A stretch of 5,470 nt of DNA, from assembly GCA_009693225.1 (NCBI GenBank), contig SHXP01000166.1, positions 1 through 5,470 of the forward strand. The letters are read 5' to 3'. The stretch is from Limnohabitans sp. (lineage in GTDB: Bacteria; Pseudomonadota; Gammaproteobacteria; Burkholderiales; Burkholderiaceae_C). Below the pieces are notes generated by a model that worked only from the letters and a program-made list of their open reading frames with translations, was not told the DNA's origin and searched no databases. Positions 1 through 5,470 of this stretch are shown here, in pieces. Numbering within the stretch: position 1 is the stretch's first letter; the number at the start of each line of letters is the position of its first letter. A program made the position numbers and the translations under genes.

Positions 1-137
1 CCGCAGCTAAAAAGCCCGCAGCCAAGCCGGCGGCCAAACCGCAAACAAGCGCTTCAGCACCGGCGGTCGCACATGTGGCCCACACCACATTGAACCCGCA
101 GGCTGCATGGCCGTTCCCCGCAAGCTCTAAGCCCTGA
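1..137 (+). CDS. Histone H1-like basic protein, C-terminal tail (5' partial)
   Basis: An open frame enters from the left edge with its first complete codon at 3 and ends at TGA 135-137, giving 44 residues. It begins AAKKPAAKPAAKP and ends LNPQAAWPFPASSKP. The Lys-Ala-Pro repeats are typical of bacterial H1-like DNA-binding proteins (the HctB/AlgP-like class), which bind DNA non-specifically through a disordered cationic tail. The closing segment, with an AAWPFP core, resembles the conserved end of H1-like proteins I recall from Burkholderiales, so I favour that over a random low-complexity frame. The other two forward frames hit stops early (TAA at 8-10 and TGA near 93). A strong terminator lies 22 bases after the stop, which fits a real gene end. 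The start, length and upstream control lie outside the window. The alternative is another Ala/Pro-rich protein such as a TonB-like or E2-type linker, which is less likely given the Lys content. Confidence 0.75.
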   Translation, partial: AAKKPAAKPAAKPQTSASAPAVAHVAHTTLNPQAAWPFPASSKP

Positions 138-159
138 GCGAACAAACTGCGTTTGTCTC

Positions 160-191
160 AAACCCGGTGTCTTATCGCACCGGGTTTTTTT
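160..191 (+). terminator. Rho-independent terminator between convergent genes
   Basis: The arms 160-169 (AAACCCGGTG) and 178-187 (CACCGGGTTT) are perfectly complementary over 10 base pairs around an 8-base loop, and T runs from 185 to 191. This is a textbook intrinsic terminator for the rightward H1-like gene. The TAA stop of the leftward kinase (192-190) lies inside the T-tract. Read leftward, the same hairpin starts right at that stop but is followed by only TTT and then GAGA, so it should stop the leftward operon less efficiently, if at all. Confidence 0.88.
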
Positions 192-1074
192 ATGTCAACG
201 AATAGTTCTGCGGGCCGCGACTGGCAATTTTGAGGGCCCCGATTTTGTTGCCCAGTTCTGCGCAGCGCACCAGATCCCAGCCCTGGTCCAAGCCGAACAG
301 CAAGGCACTGCGCCAGGCATCGCCGCAGCCGGTCGGATCGACCACTGCCTGCGCTTTAACCGGCGCCACCACTTGCTTGCGGCCCTGCTGCCAGACTTCA
401 CAGCCGTGTTCGCCCAGCGTCACCACCAGGCCCTGCGCCATGGCAGATATGGCTGCACTGTCCAGGCCGGTGCGGTCTGACAGCATCTTTCCCTCATAGT
501 CATTCACCGTCACCCAGGTGGCAAGCTCGATGAAATGACGTAATTCAGCGCCGTCAAACATGGGCAATCCCTGACCTGGATCGAACACAAAGGGAATGCC
601 GGCGGCAGCAAACTGTTCGGCGTGTTGCAGCATGGCGTCGCGCCCGTCCGGCGAGACTATACCCAGCGTGATATCGGCGCGTTTTTCCACCCGAGTTATG
701 TGCGCCTGCATCATGGCACCGGGATGAAAAGCAGTAATCTGGTTATTGTCCAGATCGGTCATGATCATGGCCTGTGCGGTGTAATCGTCGTCAACCATCT
801 TAACAAAATCGGTGGCTATGCCCAGGTGCTTGAGCCGGTGCAAATAGTTTTCCCCGTCGTTACCCAGGGTTGCCATGGGCAATACCTGACCGCCCAGCAG
901 TTTCAAGCCGTAAGCAATATTGCCGGCACAACCGCCGAACTCACGCTGTAAACGCGGCACCAGAAAAGAAACATTCAGAATGTGCAATTGCTCGGGCAAT
1001 ATCTGCTCCTTGAAGCGGCCCTCAAAATGCATGATGGTGTCAAACGCCAGAGAACCGCAAATCACAACTGCCAT
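190..1074 (-). CDS. PfkB-family carbohydrate/nucleoside kinase (adenosine kinase-like)
   Basis: This 294-residue protein has the ribokinase/PfkB fold signatures. Near the N-terminus is CGSLAFD (7-13), followed by the substrate-site glycine motif FGGCAGN (46-52). Near the C-terminus is the anion-hole and catalytic motif DPTGCGDAWR (246-255), with Asp252 as the likely catalytic base. Such enzymes transfer the ATP gamma-phosphate to a sugar or nucleoside hydroxyl in the cytoplasm. Homologues in this betaproteobacterial context are usually annotated as adenosine kinase or 'carbohydrate kinase', but I cannot fix the substrate from sequence. I chose ATG at 1074: GGA lies six bases upstream, while a TTG two codons earlier (1080) has that GGA directly against it. 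It starts 22 bases after the zinc-ribbon gene and is last in the leftward operon. The length is close to the family norm of about 300-310 and no essential motif is missing. The usual GAGD loop reads GCGD. Confidence 0.9.
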   Translation of the reverse strand: MAVVICGSLAFDTIMHFEGRFKEQILPEQLHILNVSFLVPRLQREFGGCAGNIAYGLKLLGGQVLPMATLGNDGENYLHRLKHLGIATDFVKMVDDDYTAQAMIMTDLDNNQITAFHPGAMMQAHITRVEKRADITLGIVSPDGRDAMLQHAEQFAAAGIPFVFDPGQGLPMFDGAELRHFIELATWVTVNDYEGKMLSDRTGLDSAAISAMAQGLVVTLGEHGCEVWQQGRKQVVAPVKAQAVVDPTGCGDAWRSALLFGLDQGWDLVRCAELGNKIGALKIASRGPQNYSLT

Positions 1075-1096
1075 GGCCAATCCAATCTATAAAAAA

Positions 1097-1780
1097 TCAA
1101 GGGTAAAAAAGCAAGGCTTTGAAGCCGTCAATCTCAGCCGACAAAGCCGGATCAAGGCTGAAATCAAAGGAAAAAGTGATAGTACGCCGCGCCGGCAGAC
1201 TATCCGGCAAGCCTAACTGCTGAGCGCCAATGACCTTGCGCAGACTGACTTGGCCGTGACTGGTCAAACTCAATTCCAACGAAGGTGTAGCCAGTTCTGC
1301 GTCTCCCGGGTTGCGCACCACTCCCTCAAACGCAAAGCGGTTATCCGCCAGGCGTTTGAAACTGCTGGACTCCATCGATACCTGTTCGGGGTCTTTCAAA
1401 GACTGCACCACACAGGCCAGTGGCTGACACAGCCAACGCAATGCCGGTCTGAGTTCGGGCACACGCGCTGCCAGCCAATGTCGCTGTAACAGCGTCACTT
1501 GGATAAGAAGCACCGTTGCGAGTACCGGCAATAGCCATAGCCACATCCGTGATTGAATATTTCTGACCGGCGGATCGCTACGACGCTTGAGGGTTGGACG
1601 CGACAGCGGTTGTATGAATTCCTGCACCGGCCTGGGATCGTCCATCTCGTACAAATGCTGATCGACCGCAAACACATGCGCACAACGGCCGCAGCGTACC
1701 CAGCCGTCGGCCCTGCTCAAATGCTCAGGCAGAACAGTGAAACCGGTATGGCATTGCGGGCAAAGGGTAACGATGGCCAT
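1097..1780 (-). CDS. Zinc-ribbon and DUF3426 membrane protein
   Basis: This 227-residue protein starts with an MJ0042-type zinc ribbon: CPQC at 7-10 and CGRC at 30-33 supply four cysteines for one zinc, followed by VFAV. A basic, Pro-rich linker (about 58-78) leads to a single hydrophobic helix at about 79-98 (MWLWLLPVLATVLLIQVTLL). The rest, about 130 residues, matches what I know of DUF3426: a beta-rich domain with a 'FEGVVRNPGD' type segment. The topology suggests a cytoplasmic zinc finger and a periplasmic C-terminal domain. The biochemical role is unknown; genes of this type recur directly after prmA in betaproteobacteria. I chose ATG 1780 because AGG sits eight bases upstream, whereas the TTG at 1786 has it only two bases away. 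It begins 32 bases after prmA and ends 22 bases before the kinase, so it is very probably co-transcribed. Confidence 0.87.
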   Translation of the reverse strand: MAIVTLCPQCHTGFTVLPEHLSRADGWVRCGRCAHVFAVDQHLYEMDDPRPVQEFIQPLSRPTLKRRSDPPVRNIQSRMWLWLLPVLATVLLIQVTLLQRHWLAARVPELRPALRWLCQPLACVVQSLKDPEQVSMESSSFKRLADNRFAFEGVVRNPGDAELATPSLELSLTSHGQVSLRKVIGAQQLGLPDSLPARRTITFSFDFSLDPALSAEIDGFKALLFYP

Positions 1781-1812
1781 GCGCAAAACCTGTCAATGGC
1801 GAGGTTGCCGCT

Positions 1813-2700
1813 TCATGCCGGCAACTCACCGTGCATCAGCACCCAACCGTCCTGAGTGTCAGCCACCTGCAGCGACATATGGGACTGGTAAGCGGTTCGA
1901 ATCTCCTGAACCTGCCGCTCCAGGATACCGGCCAGCAGCAATTGCCCGCCTTTTTGCACATGCCCGCACAGCAGCGGAGCCAGCACTTTCAACGGTGCCG
2001 CCAGAATGTTTGCCACCACCAGCGGGTAGGTTCCCTGCGCCGACTCGGGCAGGCCGGTGTTCACACTGACCCGATTCTCAGCCGCATTGGCCTGCGTGGC
2101 CTTGACGGCATCGGGATCGATATCGACTGCGTCCACCTCTAAAGCTCCAAGCATGGCGGCTCCGATGGCCAGGATGCCGGAGCCGCAACCGTAATCCAGC
2201 ACACGATGGCCCTGCGGTGGGTTCATGGCGATCCAACGCAAACACATGCGCGTGGTCGGGTGCGTACCGGTGCCGAAGGCCAGACCGGGATCGAGTCGCA
2301 GCACCCATCTTGCCTGCTCAGGCGGCTGGTGCCAGCTCGGCACCACCCAGAACGCATCAGTGATGGGAACAGCTTCAAACTGGGACTGCGTCAAACGAAC
2401 CCAGTCCTGCTGCTCGACGGTGTGTATGCCAAGCAGACTGCAATTAGCGAAAAAGTCCTGCAACGCAAGCAATCGGCCGGCTTCCTGCGCAGCGCTGTGA
2501 GCATCAAACAATGCGACGACATGCGAGCGAAGCCAGCCGTCTGCCGAGGGCGGCATACCCGGTTCACCGAACAAAGCCTGCTCCTGATCGGTGTGTGCGT
2601 CGGCATCTTCCACCGACACACTCAGCGCATCCAGCACCATCAATTCATCACTGATGACCTCAACCTGGTCTTGAGGACATTGCAGGCGCAGTTCAACCAT
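1813..2700 (-). CDS. prmA: Ribosomal protein L11 methyltransferase PrmA
   Basis: PrmA is a cytoplasmic, S-adenosylmethionine-dependent enzyme that trimethylates ribosomal protein L11. The 295-residue product has the expected two-domain order. A small N-terminal L11-recognition domain (about 1-55, with the LSVSVEDAD and EQALFGEPGMP stretches typical of the betaproteobacterial form) is followed by a linker and a class I methyltransferase domain. Visible motifs are LDPGLAFGTGTHPTT (136-150), SAM-binding motif I LDYGCGSG (168-175), the acidic VDIDPDAV strand end (192-199) and the NILA active-site loop (231-234). I chose ATG 2700 because it overlaps the accC TGA as TGATG and gives the usual MxELxLxCP start. 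An in-frame ATG at 2724 would add eight residues (MAGSTAQL) inside accC and looks less family-like, though it has a GGAAG just upstream. The pairing with accC is the common proteobacterial order. Confidence 0.95.
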   Translation of the reverse strand: MVELRLQCPQDQVEVISDELMVLDALSVSVEDADAHTDQEQALFGEPGMPPSADGWLRSHVVALFDAHSAAQEAGRLLALQDFFANCSLLGIHTVEQQDWVRLTQSQFEAVPITDAFWVVPSWHQPPEQARWVLRLDPGLAFGTGTHPTTRMCLRWIAMNPPQGHRVLDYGCGSGILAIGAAMLGALEVDAVDIDPDAVKATQANAAENRVSVNTGLPESAQGTYPLVVANILAAPLKVLAPLLCGHVQKGGQLLLAGILERQVQEIRTAYQSHMSLQVADTQDGWVLMHGELPA

Positions 2701-4049
2701 CAACTGCGCCGTACTGCCAGCCATTCTTCCAGGTAGTGGATATTCGTACCACCACTTACGAAGCCCGGATCGTCCATCAACTCGCGATGCAAGGGAATAT
2801 TGGTGCTGATGCCCTCGACGACGGTTTCACTCAGGGCTGTGCGCATGCGCGCCAAGGCGTTTTCGCGCGTGTCCCCGTGCACAATGATCTTGCCGATCAT
2901 CGAGTCGTAATTGGATGGCACAAAGTAATTGGTGTAGATGTGTGAATCGACACGCACCCCCGGGCCGCCGGGCGGGTGCCACATGGTGATGCGCCCCGGT
3001 GACGGAGTGAATTTGTAAGGATCTTCGGCATTCACGCGGCACTCAATGGCGTGACCCTTGATCTCGATCTGCCGCTGCGTGAAAGGCAGTTTCATTCCCG
3101 AAGCCGTCATGATCTGGGTTTTGACAATGTCGATAGCGGTGATGAATTCTGTGACCGGGTGCTCGACCTGCACCCGGGTATTCATTTCAATGAAATAGAA
3201 CTCGCCGTTTTCATAGAGGAATTCGAAAGTACCGGCGCCGCGATAACCCATTTTTTTGCAGGCCGCGACACAGCGTTCACCGATGCGCTCAATCAGCTTG
3301 CGGGCAATGCCCGGTGCCGGCGCTTCTTCAATGACTTTCTGATGGCGTCGCTGCATGGAGCAATCCCGCTCGCCCAGATAAATGGCATTCTTGAAGTTAT
3401 CCGCCATGATTTGAATTTCGATATGCCTGGGGTTTTGCAGATACTTTTCCATGTACACCCCCGTGTTGCTGAAAGCTGCACCCGCCTCGGCCTTGGTGGT
3501 TTGTACCGCATGGATAAGCGCAGCCTCGTTATGCACCACACGCATACCCCGACCGCCGCCGCCGCCTGCGGCCTTGATGATGACCGGGTAACCGACAGCT
3601 TTGCCGATACGGCGGATCTGCGCCGGGTCCTCAGGCAATTCACCGTCTGAACCTGGTACGCAGGGCACACCGGCTTTGATCATGGCCTGCTTGGCGGACA
3701 CTTTGTCGCCCATCATGCGGATGGACTCGGGAGTGGGTCCGATGAACACAAAGCCGCTTTTTTCGACACGCTCGGCAAAGTCGGCGTTTTCACTGAGGAA
3801 ACCGTAGCCGGGGTGAATCGCCTGGGCATCAGTAACTTCAGCTGCAGAAATAATGGCCGGCATGTTGAGATAACTTTGCGCTGAAGGTGCCGGGCCGATG
3901 CATACCGCTTCCTCGGCCAGCTTGACGTACTTGGCCTCGCGATCGGCTTCGGAATACACCACCACAGCCTCGACGCCGAGTTCCTTGCAGGCGCGCTGAA
4001 TGCGCAGCGCAATTTCGCCCCGGTTGGCGATCAGAATCTTTTTAAACAT
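2700..4049 (-). CDS. accC: Acetyl-CoA carboxylase, biotin carboxylase subunit AccC
   Basis: AccC uses ATP and bicarbonate to carboxylate the biotin carried by AccB, the first half-reaction of acetyl-CoA carboxylase and the entry to fatty acid synthesis. The 449 residues align without gaps to the E. coli enzyme as I recall it, so its numbering applies. Domains in order are the N-terminal biotin carboxylase domain (1 to about 113, with [10 protein letters not shown] at 8-17), the ATP-grasp domain (about 114-330) and the C-terminal domain (about 335-445). Key residues are present: Lys116 in MGDKVS, Lys159 before the glycine loop GGGGGRGMR, the RRHQK segment ending at Lys238, and [11 protein letters not shown] with Glu288, Asn290, Arg292 and Glu296. 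Arg338 lies in ECRVNAEDP. The gene begins nine bases after accB with no strong ribosome site, suggesting coupled translation, and its stop overlaps the prmA start. It appears intact. Confidence 0.98.
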   Translation of the reverse strand: MFKKILIANRGEIALRIQRACKELGVEAVVVYSEADREAKYVKLAEEAVCIGPAPSAQSYLNMPAIISAAEVTDAQAIHPGYGFLSENADFAERVEKSGFVFIGPTPESIRMMGDKVSAKQAMIKAGVPCVPGSDGELPEDPAQIRRIGKAVGYPVIIKAAGGGGGRGMRVVHNEAALIHAVQTTKAEAGAAFSNTGVYMEKYLQNPRHIEIQIMADNFKNAIYLGERDCSMQRRHQKVIEEAPAPGIARKLIERIGERCVAACKKMGYRGAGTFEFLYENGEFYFIEMNTRVQVEHPVTEFITAIDIVKTQIMTASGMKLPFTQRQIEIKGHAIECRVNAEDPYKFTPSPGRITMWHPPGGPGVRVDSHIYTNYFVPSNYDSMIGKIIVHGDTRENALARMRTALSETVVEGISTNIPLHRELMDDPGFVSGGTNIHYLEEWLAVRRS

Positions 4050-4058
4050 GTCCGCGGA

Positions 4059-4523
4059 TCACTCAATCATGAACATGGGTTGACCGTACTCAACGGCCTG
4101 CCCGTTGTCCACCAGAATCCGGGTGACGGTGCCGCTTTTGTCGGCTTCGATTTCATTGAGGATTTTCATGGCCTCGATGATGCAAATGGTTTCACCTTCC
4201 TTGACCACGCTGCCGACCTGCACGAACGGCTTGGCCTCCGGACTGGACGCGGTGTAGAAGGTGCCAACCATGGGGGACTTGACCACATGTCCGCTCAGCG
4301 GCGCTGCTTCAGCCGGGGCCGCAGCGGTATCCCGAACCACAGGTGCCGTGCTGACCGGTGCCGCTGCCGGGGCAGCCACCATGACAGGGGCAGCCACCGC
4401 CAACGGCGCGCCGACCGGGCCTTTGACAATGCGGACCTTGCCTTCAGCCTCGGTGATTTCCAGTTCCGACACATTGGACTCGGAAACCAGATCAATCAGA
4501 GTTTTGAGTTTTCTTAAATCCAT
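4059..4523 (-). CDS. accB: Acetyl-CoA carboxylase, biotin carboxyl carrier protein AccB
   Basis: AccB carries the biotin that AccC carboxylates and the carboxyltransferase discharges onto acetyl-CoA. The 154-residue product has three parts: an N-terminal segment (1-36, [13 protein letters not shown]), a flexible Ala/Pro/Val-rich linker (about 37-76), and a biotinyl domain (about 77-154). That domain holds SPMVGTFY (83-90), the 'thumb' TASSPEA (91-97) and the biotinylation motif [15 protein letters not shown], in which Lys120 is the attachment site for BirA. Total length is normal for the family. The start is firm: a TAA codon lies in frame directly before the ATG. No Shine-Dalgarno sequence is visible in the 15 bases upstream, which is odd for an abundant protein. 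The gene heads the accB-accC-prmA cluster behind a likely promoter. The immediate upstream gene is a thioredoxin rather than the more usual aroQ. Confidence 0.98.
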   Translation of the reverse strand: MDLRKLKTLIDLVSESNVSELEITEAEGKVRIVKGPVGAPLAVAAPVMVAAPAAAPVSTAPVVRDTAAAPAEAAPLSGHVVKSPMVGTFYTASSPEAKPFVQVGSVVKEGETICIIEAMKILNEIEADKSGTVTRILVDNGQAVEYGQPMFMIE

Positions 4524-4546
4524 TTAAGTGCAGTCAATTACTGTTA

Positions 4547-4556
4547 ACAAGCTTGT
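4547..4556. promoter_or_regulatory. Perfect 10-base palindrome at the expected accB transcription start
   Basis: The sequence ACAAGCTTGT is its own reverse complement and lies directly downstream of the proposed -10 box. A repressor bound here would block initiation, so it could be an operator, but half-sites of five bases are short and I recognise no regulator that matches. In RNA it could form only a trivial hairpin. It may be chance in an A+T-rich spacer. Confidence 0.2.
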
Positions 4557-4585
4557 AATTTACACCATTTGCAGAAACAAGCCAA
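4557..4585 (-). promoter_or_regulatory. Putative sigma-70 promoter for accB-accC-prma operon
   Basis: Read on the minus strand, TTGGCT (4585-4580) and TAAATT (4562-4557) are separated by exactly 17 bases. Each box matches the sigma-70 consensus at four of six positions, and the -10 box is preceded by TG with no intervening base. Transcription would start near 4550, giving a leader of about 27 bases before the accB ATG. This 85-base gap is the only clear intergenic space in the minus-strand cluster and is A+T rich compared with its neighbours, which supports a promoter location. The assignment is by eye; the exact boxes may differ. Confidence 0.45.
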
Positions 4586-4608
4586 TTACATCCAGGCCAG
4601 GGAAAAAT

Positions 4609-5151
4609 TCAAAGCCAGCCGCCGATATCGGCATCGGACAGTTTACCCAGCTTGCGAAAGCGCAAACCGCCTTGTGCATCGATCACCAAAGTGAAAGGTA
4701 AACCACCGGCCTGGTTACCCATGGCAGTCATCAGCTCGGTGCCGTTCAGGCCGGCCAGACCGACAGGGTATTCTACCGGATGCTGCTGCAGAAAACGCTT
4801 GACAGCACTTGGCTGATCGATGGCCAATCCTAGAACTTGCCAGCTTTTAGCCTTGTTTTCCTGATAAAAGGTGTTTAATAAAGGCATTTCTTCAACACAA
4901 GGGGTGCACCAGGAGGCCCAGAAATTAAGCACCAGCGGCCGGCCTTTGAATTCAGCCAGACGCAGAGCAGGCCCCTCAGGCCGGTCAAATTCGGCGGCCC
5001 ACAAAGGATCCATGGAAGCAGCAGGCAGACTGTTGGACCCCCGGCGCCACCAGGCAAAGCCGGCACCGGCCGCCAATGCACCGGCGGCCACGGCCAGCAA
5101 GCTGCGTTTGCCGTGGCTGATACCGGCGGGTGAAGCGTTTTCCTGAGTCAT
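4609..5151 (-). CDS. TlpA/ResA-like membrane-anchored thioredoxin-fold protein
   Basis: This 180-residue protein has a short N-terminus with a basic patch (HGKR, 13-16), then a hydrophobic helix at about 17-35 followed by WWRR. It is probably an uncleaved anchor or signal peptide that places the rest in the periplasm. The thioredoxin domain follows: LVLNFWASWCTPC (73-85), with redox cysteines Cys82 and Cys85, and the cis-proline loop LPFT (Pro152) opposite it. This is the pattern of the TlpA/ResA/CcmG family, which usually reduces disulphides in the periplasm, for example during cytochrome c maturation; the specific partner here is unknown. The ATG at 5151 overlaps the preceding stop as ATGA, implying translational coupling to the unknown upstream gene. 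The start is also supported by the normal anchor length. Thiol-redox genes (tlpA-type, or dsbD in Pseudomonas) are known near accB, usually with aroQ between. Confidence 0.92.
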   Translation of the reverse strand: MTQENASPAGISHGKRSLLAVAAGALAAGAGFAWWRRGSNSLPAASMDPLWAAEFDRPEGPALRLAEFKGRPLVLNFWASWCTPCVEEMPLLNTFYQENKAKSWQVLGLAIDQPSAVKRFLQQHPVEYPVGLAGLNGTELMTAMGNQAGGLPFTLVIDAQGGLRFRKLGKLSDADIGGWL

Positions 5152-5470
5152 ACGGCATTGTCTATCAACTGGCGCAGCGCAGCGATATCCCCGCGCAGCG
5201 GCCGGCCGCGGTTGTCGGGCAGCAAGGCGCCGCGCAAATCATCGTAGTCGTAAACCATGAGATGAACGCCTATGTCTTCGTTGAACTCGGGGCAATGGCT
5301 GTGGATGCTGAGCGCGTCCACGGTATCCCCGCGGAATCCGCTGACGGCGCTGACCTCAAAACGCACGCCATTGTCCAGCAACACCAGTTCGGCCTGTTTG
5401 CTGTCATCGCAGAACAGCTGTATGTAAATATCGGACAAACGGGTGGCGGTGCAGCGCCAGACCGCGCCGC
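5148..5470 (-). CDS. Unrecognised protein, C-terminal part (5' partial at the right edge)
   Basis: The minus-strand frame is open from the window edge to TGA at 5150-5148, giving 107 complete codons, and overlaps the thioredoxin start by four bases (ATGA). I do not recognise the family. The segment is soluble-looking and acidic, with many Asp residues, three scattered cysteines (in WRCT, LFCDD and SHCPEF), a VYDYDDLRG stretch near the middle and no membrane helix. The alternation of charged and hydrophobic residues suggests a mixed alpha/beta domain ending in a helix (IAALRQLIDNAV). A TTG at 5438 could start a separate 96-residue protein, but it has no ribosome site and the frame continues upstream without a stop, so a truncated longer gene is more likely. 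Codon use is like its neighbours. It probably shares a transcript with the thioredoxin. Confidence 0.7.
   Translation of the reverse strand, partial: GAVWRCTATRLSDIYIQLFCDDSKQAELVLLDNGVRFEVSAVSGFRGDTVDALSIHSHCPEFNEDIGVHLMVYDYDDLRGALLPDNRGRPLRGDIAALRQLIDNAV

Noticed and set aside
2206..2736. A 176-codon plus-strand open frame opposite prmA
   Set aside because: It is antisense to clear PrmA motifs, has no ribosome site that stands out, and its product shows no domain signature.
3051..3650. A 199-codon open frame on the plus strand opposite accC
   Set aside because: It lies wholly antisense to a fully intact, highly conserved accC. Long antisense frames are expected in G+C-rich genes with strong codon bias, and its translation, rich in His, Asp and Arg, resembles no family.
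4161..4172. EAMKIL in place of the commoner EAMKLL/EAMKMM at the AccB biotinylation site as a possible defect
   Set aside because: The Met-Lys pair and the surrounding NEIEADKSG are intact, and Ile for Leu/Met is a conservative change, so biotinylation should be normal.
4080..4517. A 145-codon plus-strand frame covering nearly all of accB in antisense
   Set aside because: It mirrors the accB Ala/Pro linker as Arg/Gly/His-rich nonsense, and accB itself is certain.
4586..4608. Possible terminator after the thioredoxin gene (CCTGGCCTGG near an A/T run)
   Set aside because: The CCTGG units are direct rather than inverted repeats, so they form no stable hairpin, and the T-run precedes them in the direction of transcription.
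5436..5438. TTG as the start of a separate 96-residue gene
   Set aside because: There is no Shine-Dalgarno sequence before it, and the frame stays open to the window edge, so the visible part is better read as the end of a longer gene.

Overview
The window looks like a conserved housekeeping locus from a betaproteobacterium, most likely of the order Burkholderiales. I infer this from protein resemblance and gene order recalled from known genomes, not from a search. The signs are a histone H1-like Ala/Lys/Pro tail ending in LNPQAAWPFPASSKP, a PfkB kinase with a DPTGCGDAWR motif, a zinc-ribbon/DUF3426 membrane protein, and the order accB-accC-prmA-zinc ribbon-kinase. I see no insertion sequence, phage gene, CRISPR array, tRNA or rRNA.

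Layout. At the left edge the last 44 codons of an H1-like basic protein run rightward and end at 137. A strong stem-loop with a T-tract (160-191) follows. All other genes lie on the minus strand and read leftward towards that terminator. In transcription order from the right edge they are: the C-terminal part of an unrecognised protein (enters at 5470, stops at 5148); a membrane-anchored TlpA/ResA-like thioredoxin (5151-4609, joined by a 4-base ATGA overlap); an 85-base gap with a plausible promoter and a small palindrome; accB (4523-4059); accC (4049-2700); prmA (TGATG junction with accC, 2700-1813); a zinc-ribbon plus DUF3426 membrane protein (1780-1097); and a PfkB-family sugar/nucleoside kinase (1074-190).

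How the genes fit together. AccB (biotin carboxyl carrier) and AccC (biotin carboxylase) form the first half of acetyl-CoA carboxylase, which makes malonyl-CoA for fatty acid synthesis. PrmA methylates ribosomal protein L11 and is the usual neighbour of accBC in proteobacteria. The junctions from accB down to the kinase are short (9, overlap, 32 and 22 bases), so one transcript from upstream of accB to the terminator near 190 is the simplest reading. The upstream thioredoxin and the unknown gene are probably a separate or read-through unit.

Points of interest are modest. The aroQ gene (type II dehydroquinase), normally found just before accB in many beta- and gammaproteobacteria, is absent. 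The accB leader has no Shine-Dalgarno sequence and carries a palindrome where transcription should start. The right-edge protein is one I cannot name. I did not find evidence for a new biological system here.
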